Assembly: GCF_000365425.1 (NCBI RefSeq)
Contig: NZ_AQOV01000002.1
Location: forward strand, 372,001-436,000
DNA length: 64,000 bases
Direction: 5' to 3'
Origin: Methylomonas sp. MK1
Lineage (GTDB): Bacteria > Pseudomonadota > Gammaproteobacteria > Methylococcales > Methylomonadaceae
Position numbers and translations under genes: made by a program. Under the pieces are notes generated by a model, which worked only from the letters and a program-made list of their open reading frames with translations, was not told the DNA's origin and ran no database searches. This document shows, piece by piece, positions 1 through 8,533 of the stretch (within the stretch, counting starts at the first letter, position 1; every line of letters begins with the position of its first letter).

Positions 1-958
1 CCCGAAATTCATGGGTTTGATTAGTCATTTAAGAAGTCAGATGCAAAGAGTAGCCGGAGCATGGGACGAATGGCGCAAGGCTTTGGGATACGAGAATCTG
101 CCGGATAAGAATCCGTTTGTTGAGGATTGGCTTAATAGTCTTATCGACAAACGGGATAGAAAGTCGGCTGAGAAATTAATAATGAGTGTTTATAACAATC
201 AATTCTCACCAGACCAAAAGCAAAACGACGAATATAAAAAGGATTTATATAGAAGCACGATTATCGGTTTCGAGAAGCTTAAAGCCAAAAAACAATTAGC
301 AAAACTGGAAGCTATCAGTAGTGTTACGAGTCCTGAATTTCAAGCTATATTTCAGTCGCTAGATGACATGGAGGAAACCTATTACTGGGATATAACCAAC
401 AATCGCCTACATATCATAGAGAAATTCAAAAAAATCGTAGATAACAAAGAACTCGAAAAAGTCGCGCAAGAGTATCTTTTCGAGCACTTATGGCTTCTCG
501 ATCCAACTTGGGACAGAATTAAAGGATCCGAGCATTTGGAATTAACATTGACCGCTGAATTAAAGAAAGCCAGACCCGATGCCGATAGCGGTGCCAGAAT
601 TGATATCGCTTATAGGAACAGCGCTGGTCGTCAGATTATTATCGAACTCAAGAAGCCCGGAATAACTCCGGATTTTTACAAATTATTGAAGCAAGCGAAG
701 AAATATAAAGATGCCGTGAAGCAGTTCCTTGTCGAACATCCGGATACTTTCCATGGTTCCGTAGATGCTATCGATATATGCTTATTGCTCGAAAAGGATA
801 TTGCAATGGATGAAGATCAAAAAAATATGCTTCAGAGTGCAAATGCCAGGATTGTTACTTATAAAGGCTTAATCGAAAACGCATTTAGGGTGTATCAGGA
901 ATATCTAAATGCACATCAAGAAGCCTCAAAAATCGAACAATTGGTGCAAAAAATCTAA
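1..958 (+). CDS. C-terminal part of a restriction-type ATPase/PD-(D/E)xK protein (5' end outside window)
   Basis: The frame is open to the window edge, and the ATG at 11 has no ribosome binding site, so this is probably the C-terminal part of a longer protein. Residues 1-110 (from that ATG) are helical and charged. Around residues 150-215 there is a PD-(D/E)xK nuclease pattern: Glu154, then Asp198 in RIDIAY, then Glu212 and Lys214 in IIIELKKPG. It converges with a cytosine methyltransferase gene and overlaps it by 4 bp, so the two very likely form a restriction-modification or related defence pair. From memory, such C-termini occur behind GHKL-type ATPase domains next to Dcm enzymes, but that ATPase domain would lie outside the window. 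The region is visibly more AT-rich than the core genes downstream, which suggests transfer. The nuclease call is moderately sure; the full architecture is inference. Confidence 0.6.
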   Translation, partial: PKFMGLISHLRSQMQRVAGAWDEWRKALGYENLPDKNPFVEDWLNSLIDKRDRKSAEKLIMSVYNNQFSPDQKQNDEYKKDLYRSTIIGFEKLKAKKQLAKLEAISSVTSPEFQAIFQSLDDMEETYYWDITNNRLHIIEKFKKIVDNKELEKVAQEYLFEHLWLLDPTWDRIKGSEHLELTLTAELKKARPDADSGARIDIAYRNSAGRQIIIELKKPGITPDFYKLLKQAKKYKDAVKQFLVEHPDTFHGSVDAIDICLLLEKDIAMDEDQKNMLQSANARIVTYKGLIENAFRVYQEYLNAHQEASKIEQLVQKI

Positions 959-1992
959 TTCAATGATTCCAAATGCTTCAAAATCACTTCGCCTTGTTGC
1001 CTAATAAAATCCGGTGGCAAGGCGTTTCCTATCATCAACGCAGCGGAGTCTTTGCCTCTGCGTAATGAAAAATAGTAATCTTTAGGAAAGGTTTGCAGCA
1101 ATGCGGCTTCCCTTAAAGTAATTGCTCGGTTTTCTTCCGGATGCAAAAAACGGCCTTTCGACGGATTATGACACCCGCCGGTTATGGTTGGTGAAACGTC
1201 GTTCCAACTCATTCTGCCGTACACATCCCTAAATCCATTCGGATACCGTTTATGGCATTCCAACCAATATTCCAGCGGTAAATCCGATCGGCTACCGCCG
1301 TCTTTAGGTACCAATGAAATCATTTTATTGACTTTCTCAGACCGGTTGTCCGGTAAGTCGTGCAGCGGATCACCGCTATAGCCTGCTTTCGGTAACCAGG
1401 CTATAGCCTCCTTTACCGTGGTTTTGGCTTCAGCCGGTTTTGGTTGCTCTACCGCGCCGAATCGGCTGGCTGTAAAAATCATGCGCTTGCGTCTTTGAGG
1501 GATGCCGTAATCGGAAATATCGTCGATACGTAAATTTGAATCGCCGATCCTATAGCCTAAGTCTTCGAGTTGCGCGATTGCACTAGTCATTCTTATGTCT
1601 TTCGCAAGTGCCGGCACGTTTTCCAACATTACACATTTGGGCAGGAACACCTTTACCCAGCGAACGAATTCGAAAACAAGGTCATTACGTCGATCATCTA
1701 CACTAGACTTTTTGTTTCTGGTCCTTAGCGATGAGAAACCTTGGCAAGGCGGACAACCAGCCAGTAATGATAATTCGCCGGGCTTCAATCCCAACGCCGA
1801 CATCACTTCAGCTGGCGATAGGTTGCAAATATCATCTTCCAATAATAGGGTTCTTTTGTGGTTGTGGCGATAGGTTTCGGCCGCAATGTCGAGCAGTTCG
1901 ACACCAGCAAGCACACGAAAACCGGCTTGCTCAAGCCCGCATGTCAGCCCGCCGGCACCACAAAATAAATCGATGGCTGTGTAATTTTTCAT
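955..1992 (-). CDS. dcm: DNA (cytosine-5-)-methyltransferase
   Basis: This 345-residue enzyme methylates C5 of cytosine in a specific DNA sequence using S-adenosylmethionine. All hallmark motifs are in order: motif I FCGAGGLTCGLEQAGF at the N-terminus (SAM binding), motif IV GCPPCQGFSS with the catalytic Pro-Cys, motif VI ENVP, motif VIII QRRKR, and motif X GNALPP near the C-terminus. The length is normal for a small m5C methylase, and the target-recognition region lies between motifs VIII and X. It converges on the nuclease-like gene and overlaps its end by 4 bp. The target sequence cannot be read from the protein. The symbol is used generically for the family. Confidence 0.95.
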   Translation of the reverse strand: MKNYTAIDLFCGAGGLTCGLEQAGFRVLAGVELLDIAAETYRHNHKRTLLLEDDICNLSPAEVMSALGLKPGELSLLAGCPPCQGFSSLRTRNKKSSVDDRRNDLVFEFVRWVKVFLPKCVMLENVPALAKDIRMTSAIAQLEDLGYRIGDSNLRIDDISDYGIPQRRKRMIFTASRFGAVEQPKPAEAKTTVKEAIAWLPKAGYSGDPLHDLPDNRSEKVNKMISLVPKDGGSRSDLPLEYWLECHKRYPNGFRDVYGRMSWNDVSPTITGGCHNPSKGRFLHPEENRAITLREAALLQTFPKDYYFSLRRGKDSAALMIGNALPPDFIRQQGEVILKHLESLN

Positions 1993-2305
1993 AACTTATA
2001 TTGTAGTAATGCTTTGCATCGAACGCCATCTAAAGATAAAGGCCGTTCGATTAGCCATAGCAAAAGATTAGGGCAAAACTCCCTATATCCTACTGGCAGG
2101 CAGATGTTGGGCTTATTGCTGTCATTCCGACCATAACGCATCAGTCCGCTCATGGCCGAAGTCTGTCTTCCCTCGTAAGCCAACATCAAAAGGTTAAGGC
2201 CTAATCTGTATTCCACTGGGCGATACCCTATTGCGTCGCAGTTAGGCTTTACTGTTTCGGCACAACACCCTGTCATTAGTCCTCGGGCTGAAGAATTTGT
2301 GTTAG
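1993..2305. other. Gene-poor stretch upstream of the methyltransferase
   Basis: About 310 bp between the methyltransferase start and a gene remnant. A 106-codon minus-strand frame spans it and ends in an ATGA overlap with the methyltransferase, but its Cys-rich composition resembles no protein I know and looks like translated intergenic DNA. The methyltransferase promoter must lie here; no clear -35/-10 pair was found. Confidence 0.3.
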
Positions 2306-2503
2306 CCAAAATCTACCGGCGGTGCCGGCCAAGCTAAAGCGGAATTTTTTGCCGAGCTGTTTTATTATGGCGACTACAAGGATGTGTTCGCTCCCGGGCT
2401 GGCTCGGGTGTTTTTGACCGACAAGGATTTGCGATGCCTCCCTGCGCTGTATTCATTCGGCTGTTTTCGGCCTCTACTTGTTTCATTTTTCCCTGCCTGC
2501 TGA
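2306..2503 (+). pseudogene. 3' remnant of a truncated gene
   Basis: A frame open from 2306, just after an in-frame TAG, to the TGA at 2501 reads like real protein, for example AEFFAELFYYGDYKDVFAPG, but has no start codon. It overlaps the first 70 bp of the following secreted-protein gene. The simplest reading is the C-terminal end of a gene whose 5' part was removed when the restriction-modification module arrived, with the junction near 2306-2312. I do not recognise the family. Confidence 0.4.
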
Positions 2504-5500
2504 TGATCGCTAGCGCTACTGTGTGTCAGGCCGCGCTAAATGACACACTCAATCTACCTATCAATCCCACGCCGCAGCAACCGGCCTTATTGCTCGAGTT
2601 GGGCAACGCACCACACGCACAGTCTCGCTCCTTACCTGGTGTCCAATTCATACAGGGTCAAGCGCTGCAAGAGCCGCAAGCCGGCGTTAGCTGGCAAGTC
2701 GAAAACGAAGCGGTGAACGTGCTGCATTCGGGCTTTGGCCAATGGCGAGCGGCTTTTCGTTTCAATTTAACCCAGCCAGTCGTCGCGGGCGATTTCCAAT
2801 TTTGGGCGCGCTGGCGGCAGGGCGGCGATCCGAATGTTTGCATACAGACTTTTGACATCTGGGCGGGACCGGATGCCGGCCGGTTGGCGTTGCGCGGTAG
2901 TTTGTCGCTAAAACCTAAGGGCTGGGAATATGCTTGGATTACCGGCGATAAGTCGGTGCCGCTGCAAGCCGGCGATAGGGTGATCGCGATTCGTAATAGC
3001 GGCAACGGCCATGATGCCAAAGTGTTTGATGCGTTTTTATTGGCGTCGCCGTGGGCGGTATTGCCGTTTGCGGGTAGTGTTGATCAACCGGCGGTGCTGT
3101 TGGAATTGGGCAAAGCGCCGGCTTTGGCAGCGTTGCCCAAGCCGCGCTATCTTGACGTTGTTACAGGCAGTGCCACGGCGGGCCGCAATACCGGCGCACT
3201 GGCCACCGAGCAGGATGAAGCATTATTGTTTCATCAGGGCTTTGGTGAGTGGGGTGGACGTTTTCGCTTTGAATTACCGACAGCGCTTAAGCCTGGACAA
3301 TACCAGCTATTGGCCCGCTATAAAAGCGGCGGCGAGGTGTCGCAGGTCAAACAAAGCTTCATCGTCAAGGCCGGAGCCAACCCTGAGGAGTTGGCGACTC
3401 GCGCCGAGTTTGCGCTGACCAATACCACGCCGTGGGAATACCAATGGTTGCCGGCTTCCACCAGCGTCACATTGTTGCCGGGCGACCGGTGGTTGGAAAT
3501 CGAAAATAGCGGCAAAGCGGATGGTGCCAAAGTCTTCGATGCGTTTTTATTAAAACTGGATAAACCGCTGGGCGATTGGATGTCCGTCGAGCAGGCTCAA
3601 GCCAGAAATCGTTTCTTGGCGTTGACCAAGCCTGCCGCCGCAGGCCCGCGACACCTTTATCTGTTGGATGGCAAAGGTGAAAACGCCGAGATGTTGTTTC
3701 GCGGGTTGGCTGCGGATGTGGCGCGGCCATTCTATGAAAATTTGCCGGTGACCTATTTGATTGGCCCGGAAGCCGAAACAATGGCCAGGCGATTGAATAT
3801 CGAGGTTCTGCCCGCAGCGGTAATCACCGACGATCATTTCACCGTGCTCGGGGTATTCACGCAGCCTAGGAACCAAACGGAGGTGGTCAAGTTTCTGGCC
3901 GAACCTGGCAAATTCGGCACGATGCCGAAACCAGCTCCAGTTGCTCCCTCGCAGCCAACTTCGCTGAACAATGGCGTGCCATCAGCGTGGCTGGTCGGCG
4001 GCTTGCAGGATGGGCAGGCCGGCCTGTCGGTGTTTGGCTTGGACACTGAAACTGTCTCAAGGCCCAATCCAGAACAACCGTATCTGAGTCTGGAAATGAT
4101 GGGCGGCAAAATGCGCGATTGGCGCATCGCACTAACTCAGGCCAACGGTGAGACCGATATTGAAGCCAGCACCCAGCACGCCTATGGCTGGTCGCGCGGC
4201 ACGGGGTATGCCCAGCTTTACGTTTACGCCGAACGGGCAACGCAAACGCATCTGCATTTGCGACATTCCGGTATCAAATCCGTCGGCTGGCTGGATGGTC
4301 AGTCTGTTACGTTTAGCGATGATCCGACGCCACCGGTCGGATTTGCCAACTCCATCGGCACGCAAGCCAAAGCTCTATTGCACGATTTGACCACCGAAGG
4401 CTTGCCGGCAACTGCATCAGCGGAGCGCACGCAGTTCCCGCATTTGGCGATGTTAAACCTGACGCCCGGCTGGCACAGCTTGTTGCTGAAATTGGTGATG
4501 CAACATGAGCAAGGGCAGCGCTTTTATTTCTCCGGTCTGTTTACCGATCCCGCCGGGCGGTCGCTGTCGGGCTTGAAAACTCAAATCGCCGATCCCGATG
4601 CCGATTTGGCTTTGCAACGTATCGCCGCCAAATTGCGGCCAATAATGTTCGTCGATGCCCCGGCCAACCTGCTGCATCCTGGGGATGCGGCGAAGTTAAA
4701 AGTGGATTTACGCTGGCAGCCGATTTTGGAAGAAACAACTTTACCGGTGCCGCTACTGCGCTTTCCGGCAAAGTTACGCCTGCGCATGGTTGATTACAGC
4801 GGTAAACAAATCGCCGAACGGGAAGTCACTGATACCTTTCCCGGTCAGGTCGAAGCCGATTTTGGCAAGCTTCATGAGGCGGGTTATTACGCGGTTTATC
4901 CGTCCTTGTATACGAACGACGGCCGCTTGATCATGCATCATCCGGCCGACGGTTTTAGTGTGGTCGGCGGCAATGCCGCCCAAAAGCAACGGCTGCCGCA
5001 AAAGAAACTCTGGAACAACGATTACTACGCGCTGGCAGACGGTGACAAAAGTTTTAGACAGTCTGGAGGCTATTTTGCCTGGCTGGAACGGATAGGGATT
5101 TTCAGAAGCTACGGTAGCTATCCGGGCTTTGATCCCGAATATAAGCCGCAATGGGAACAAGCCAAGCAGCGCGGCTTGCAGCTATTCGCCGATTCCTCCG
5201 GCGATAGCAATTGGTTGAACGACCAGCCTACTGACGGCCAAAACTTCATCAATTCTGCGGCCGCTTACACCCGCTATTTCAAAGCCACGAACGAAATAGA
5301 CATTCGCCATGAAGCCGATTGGCAAAAGCTGCGCGAGCCGGCGCACTGGGTCGAACGGGCGAAATGGGAATACCAGTTGGCCCATCAAGCGCGCAGCGAT
5401 GCGCATGTTGTCGGCGGCAGCCTGGTCAGGCCGGGCGAGGGTGATTGGTTTAAACAGGTGTTGCAACTAGGTCTGGATAATTATCAGGATGCTTGGGACG

Positions 5501-6117
5501 TGCACGCCTATCCGCAACAGCCGCCGCGTTTCGGCGGACCGATTGGCAATAGTTCCAGAGAAGATGAGCGGGGTGTGCTGGCTGCTCATACTAGCCTGGG
5601 TCGAAGCAACAAATTACCGTTCTGGCTAGGCGAAACCGGCGCCAAGGCCATGCACGGCTTCAGCGGCCGGCGCTGGCAGGCCGAGCAGGTGGCGAAAATC
5701 ATCGCCTGGGTCAACAGCCGTCAGGATTATCTGGGCGTAGCGTTTTGCATCGCTCATGAATACGACTTGGCTTATGGTCGCTTCTGGGACTATTCCTTGG
5801 GTCACAAGCCCGGCGAAGCGGCGATGTATATCGCCGGCGCGTTGATCGACGGTTTGCCTTACCGTGCTGTAGATGCCCAGGACGGCAATATTCAGGCCGC
5901 CTATTTTGGCGATACCTTCATGATCTGGCGCACAGACGAAACCAGCAGCGTCTGGACCATGCAGCTAGAGCCTAGGAAAGCCTGGGTGGCGGTGGACGTG
6001 GTTGGGTATGCGGAAGACTTGGCCGTCGGTGCCGCGGGCCAAGCCTTTGTTTCCATTTCATCCAGCCCTATCTATGTGTTACCGCGCGCTGATTATCTAA
6101 ATTTGATTCGCGATTAA
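2434..6117 (+). CDS. Large exported protein with tandem N-terminal domains and a glycoside-hydrolase-like C-terminus
   Basis: The 1227-residue product begins with a signal peptide (hydrophobic core about residues 8-28, cleavage likely after VCQA). Two homologous domains follow, starting with PALLLELG (about residue 50) and PAVLLELG (about residue 219), and each ending in AKVFDAFLL (about 194-202 and 363-371). Both look like beta-rich carbohydrate-binding modules. Residues 405-490 resemble a thioredoxin-like fold without CxxC. The C-terminal third looks like a clan-A TIM barrel: Asn953-Glu954 (ATNEID) as possible acid/base and Glu1067 (WLGETG) as possible nucleophile. A role in trimming or binding an exopolysaccharide is inferred from the architecture and the adjacent acyltransferase. 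An alternative ATG lies at 2503, but it would cut into the signal peptide. Substrate unknown. Confidence 0.6.
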   Translation: MPPCAVFIRLFSASTCFIFPCLLMIASATVCQAALNDTLNLPINPTPQQPALLLELGNAPHAQSRSLPGVQFIQGQALQEPQAGVSWQVENEAVNVLHSGFGQWRAAFRFNLTQPVVAGDFQFWARWRQGGDPNVCIQTFDIWAGPDAGRLALRGSLSLKPKGWEYAWITGDKSVPLQAGDRVIAIRNSGNGHDAKVFDAFLLASPWAVLPFAGSVDQPAVLLELGKAPALAALPKPRYLDVVTGSATAGRNTGALATEQDEALLFHQGFGEWGGRFRFELPTALKPGQYQLLARYKSGGEVSQVKQSFIVKAGANPEELATRAEFALTNTTPWEYQWLPASTSVTLLPGDRWLEIENSGKADGAKVFDAFLLKLDKPLGDWMSVEQAQARNRFLALTKPAAAGPRHLYLLDGKGENAEMLFRGLAADVARPFYENLPVTYLIGPEAETMARRLNIEVLPAAVITDDHFTVLGVFTQPRNQTEVVKFLAEPGKFGTMPKPAPVAPSQPTSLNNGVPSAWLVGGLQDGQAGLSVFGLDTETVSRPNPEQPYLSLEMMGGKMRDWRIALTQANGETDIEASTQHAYGWSRGTGYAQLYVYAERATQTHLHLRHSGIKSVGWLDGQSVTFSDDPTPPVGFANSIGTQAKALLHDLTTEGLPATASAERTQFPHLAMLNLTPGWHSLLLKLVMQHEQGQRFYFSGLFTDPAGRSLSGLKTQIADPDADLALQRIAAKLRPIMFVDAPANLLHPGDAAKLKVDLRWQPILEETTLPVPLLRFPAKLRLRMVDYSGKQIAEREVTDTFPGQVEADFGKLHEAGYYAVYPSLYTNDGRLIMHHPADGFSVVGGNAAQKQRLPQKKLWNNDYYALADGDKSFRQSGGYFAWLERIGIFRSYGSYPGFDPEYKPQWEQAKQRGLQLFADSSGDSNWLNDQPTDGQNFINSAAAYTRYFKATNEIDIRHEADWQKLREPAHWVERAKWEYQLAHQARSDAHVVGGSLVRPGEGDWFKQVLQLGLDNYQDAWDVHAYPQQPPRFGGPIGNSSREDERGVLAAHTSLGRSNKLPFWLGETGAKAMHGFSGRRWQAEQVAKIIAWVNSRQDYLGVAFCIAHEYDLAYGRFWDYSLGHKPGEAAMYIAGALIDGLPYRAVDAQDGNIQAAYFGDTFMIWRTDETSSVWTMQLEPRKAWVAVDVVGYAEDLAVGAAGQAFVSISSSPIYVLPRADYLNLIRD

Positions 6118-6125
6118 TAGCTGGG

Positions 6126-7220
6126 CTATTTATGTCGTCTTTGCAAGGAAAACGGCTTTTCTATCCAGCAAAATAATGCTGCGGAGGGTAATAAGGTAAC
6201 CAGGAAAATCGGTGCTAAACCAATCCAGAATAGTAGTTCGCTATCGTGATGTGGGGGAAGTAATTTGGCAAATACCATGAAAATGGCTTTTAATGACAGG
6301 CCATGAATTAAATAATAAGAGTAACTCATGTTGCCCAGCCATCTAAGGTAGGGTAGGGTAAATAAATAGTTGGTAAATCCTGAAGTACAAAAACATTCCA
6401 GACAGAAAATAAAAAACAGCGTGAAAAGCAATAAATACTTTAATGAAATATTGATGTGGTAATAGCTGGTTATTGCAAATGATGTAATAGCTAATATTAA
6501 AGCCAATAAGCCTATGGGCGGAAAGTGTTTTAAATAACCGCTTTCGACAGATTCGTATAAAATTATTCCGGAAACAAACATTAATAAGCGAATTGGACCG
6601 CTATGATTGTAAAAATAGCCGAATAATATGAACGATGCCGATAAAAACAATAATACCCTGTATCTTCTTGGCCAAGAGCGCAGCTTAAGTGTCATTATTA
6701 GTAACGGAATCAACAGGTAGTAAAAAAACTCATAGCTCAATGACCAGGCGACAGTGATGATGGGAGTAATATGGAACAGACCGGGCATCAGCAAATAATT
6801 TTGCATCACGAAAACAAATCCGCTTTTCCAGTCGTGGGGGATTTTTGATTCGGATGGAAAAGCAAACGAAAGTGCTAGATAAATAATAAACACCACCGTA
6901 AAAGTTGGATAAATTCGCTGTATTCTGCGGTATAAGTATTTTTTGAATTCGGTAGGCTTTTTTATCAGCATGCCGTAAATCAAATAGCCGCTTAATACAA
7001 AAAACAAATCAACGCCGGTATTGCCTATGGTATGGATGTTTTTCGCGATTTCGTGAGTAATCGAATTTGTCAGCAACCACGGTTCTATTAATGTCACATA
7101 GTGAACCAGAAATACCAGAAACACTGCAAAACCGCGTATACCTTCCATCGAGCGAATGGCGTTATGGCCAACATGGGATATTTCGAAAGTATTACGGATC
7201 CAACTTGCGATAGTTATCAT
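6126..7220 (-). CDS. Acyltransferase 3 family membrane protein (OafA/YrhL type)
   Basis: A 364-residue integral membrane protein with about ten hydrophobic segments. The family's N-terminal signature is present: RSMEGIRGFAVFLVFLVHY, with the catalytic-type His in the first membrane segment, followed by GVDLFFVLSGYLI. Such enzymes move acyl groups (often acetyl) onto sugars of surface polysaccharides at the inner membrane. It ends 8 bp from the end of the exported glycosidase-like gene and converges with it. It is clearly more AT-rich than its neighbours, hinting at separate acquisition. The substrate is unknown; the family call is firm. Confidence 0.85.
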   Translation of the reverse strand: MITIASWIRNTFEISHVGHNAIRSMEGIRGFAVFLVFLVHYVTLIEPWLLTNSITHEIAKNIHTIGNTGVDLFFVLSGYLIYGMLIKKPTEFKKYLYRRIQRIYPTFTVVFIIYLALSFAFPSESKIPHDWKSGFVFVMQNYLLMPGLFHITPIITVAWSLSYEFFYYLLIPLLIMTLKLRSWPRRYRVLLFLSASFILFGYFYNHSGPIRLLMFVSGIILYESVESGYLKHFPPIGLLALILAITSFAITSYYHINISLKYLLLFTLFFIFCLECFCTSGFTNYLFTLPYLRWLGNMSYSYYLIHGLSLKAIFMVFAKLLPPHHDSELLFWIGLAPIFLVTLLPSAALFCWIEKPFSLQRRHK

Positions 7221-7288
7221 AGTGTTTGCTTAGCTCATTAAAGCAGGGTAGAGGGTAAAGGCGATTAAACTACACGCCAAGAAACGCA

Positions 7289-7373
7289 GCTGATTTACAA
7301 GTTGCCAAGGCCCGTTCGATACATTAAACGCACTTGGCTGAAATTTGAACGGGCAAATCAGCCGTTTGTAAAT
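7289..7373. repeat. Nested and competing inverted repeats in the gcvT leader
   Basis: GCTGATTT (7289-7296) and GCCCGTTC (7310-7317) pair with GAACGGGC (7347-7354) and AAATCAGC (7355-7362). Between the left arms, GCCAAG (7304-7309) can pair with CTTGGC (7334-7339). ATTTACAA (7293-7300) can instead pair with TTGTAAAT (7366-7373), which excludes the outer stem. The structure sits about 60-140 bp before gcvT. It could be an RNA switch, a protein binding site or a remnant of a small element. Confidence 0.5.
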
Positions 7374-7431
7374 TTACTTGGTTGGAGATCCGGCCCGGCG
7401 CTAGACTAATGAAATCCCTAAACAGTATAGG

Positions 7432-8529
7432 ATGGTCATGGTGACTAGTTCAAAGCAAACGCCCTTATACGATCTACACCTGCAACTTGGTGCCAAGATG
7501 ACTACGTTTGCCGGCTACCAAATGCCAGTGCAATATAAAAACGGCATCATTCACGAGCATTTGCACTGCCGCAGTCAGGCCGGATTCTTCGATATTTCGC
7601 ACATGGGCCAATGCCGGATAGTGGGCGAACACGCAGCAGACGCCTTAGAAAAGCTCACGCCCGGTGGCATCGTCGATTTAAAGCCGGGTGCGCAGAAATA
7701 CACGGTATTGACCAATGCCGAGGGCGGTGTAGTCGACGACATTATCGTTACCCGCATTGAAGCGGGCTTATCCCTCATCGTCAATGCCGGCTGCAAGGAC
7801 AAGGATTTTGCTTATCTGCGTAGCCAGTTACCGGTCAATTGCTTGTTCGAACCATCAAACGATTTAGCTTTATTTGCCATACAAGGACCGGGCGCAGCGG
7901 CGGTAATGGCTAAGTTTTCGACCGAGGCTGGCGGACTAAAATTTATGCAGGCTTGTGCCACCGACATTGCCGGGAGCGCATGCCATATTAGCCGTAGCGG
8001 GTACACCGGTGAAGATGGCTTCGAGATTTCTTTGCCGCAAGCCGACGCGGAACGAATCGCACGTTTGTTTTTGGCGGACGAGGCTGTCGAACCGATAGGT
8101 TTGGGCGCTCGCGATACTTTGCGGCTGGAAGCCGGGCTTTGTTTGTATGGCCATGAACTGAACGAAACGATCACGCCGATAGAGGCGGGCTTGCAATGGA
8201 TATTCAAAAAAGGCTACAGCGATTTTCCCGGCGCTGAGAAAATTCTGGCGCAACGGCAAAACGCCGCAGAGCGAGTGCGTGTCGGTTTGCTGGTGGATGG
8301 TCGAATTCCGGTAAGGGATGGTTGTGAGATCGTTCATCAAGACCAGCAAATCGGCTATGCGACTAGCGGCAGTTTCTCGCCCAGTCTGAACCGGCCGGTA
8401 GCGATGGCGTTGCTGGATCGCCGGTTTGCCGGGCTCGGCACGACATTAACCGCAATGGTGCGGAACTCGCCGATTAGTGTCACGGTCACTTCGCTACCTT
8501 TTGTTCCCCATCGTTACCTAAGAAGATAA
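7432..8529 (+). CDS. gcvT: Aminomethyltransferase, glycine cleavage T protein
   Basis: A 365-residue T protein, normal for the family. It takes the aminomethyl group from lipoylated H protein, releasing ammonia and giving 5,10-methylene-tetrahydrofolate. Recognisable parts are the N-terminal [20 protein letters not shown], the folate-domain [10 protein letters not shown], and [14 protein letters not shown] with [21 protein letters not shown] in the middle. A second in-frame ATG at 7438 is an alternative start. gcvP begins 4 bp after the stop, so the two are co-transcribed. The gene order lacks the usual gcvH between T and P. The leader carries a set of inverted repeats. Confidence 0.95.
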   Translation: MVMVTSSKQTPLYDLHLQLGAKMTTFAGYQMPVQYKNGIIHEHLHCRSQAGFFDISHMGQCRIVGEHAADALEKLTPGGIVDLKPGAQKYTVLTNAEGGVVDDIIVTRIEAGLSLIVNAGCKDKDFAYLRSQLPVNCLFEPSNDLALFAIQGPGAAAVMAKFSTEAGGLKFMQACATDIAGSACHISRSGYTGEDGFEISLPQADAERIARLFLADEAVEPIGLGARDTLRLEAGLCLYGHELNETITPIEAGLQWIFKKGYSDFPGAEKILAQRQNAAERVRVGLLVDGRIPVRDGCEIVHQDQQIGYATSGSFSPSLNRPVAMALLDRRFAGLGTTLTAMVRNSPISVTVTSLPFVPHRYLRR

Positions 8530-8533
8530 GCCC

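Noticed and set aside
1989..2309. 106-codon minus-strand frame overlapping the methyltransferase start (ATGA)
   Set aside because: The overlap is attractive, but the composition is Cys-rich and unlike any protein I know. It looks like translated intergenic DNA, so it was kept only as a gap description.
7221..7431. Glycine riboswitch upstream of gcvT
   Set aside because: The conserved glycine-aptamer core segments are not present; only unrelated inverted repeats were found.
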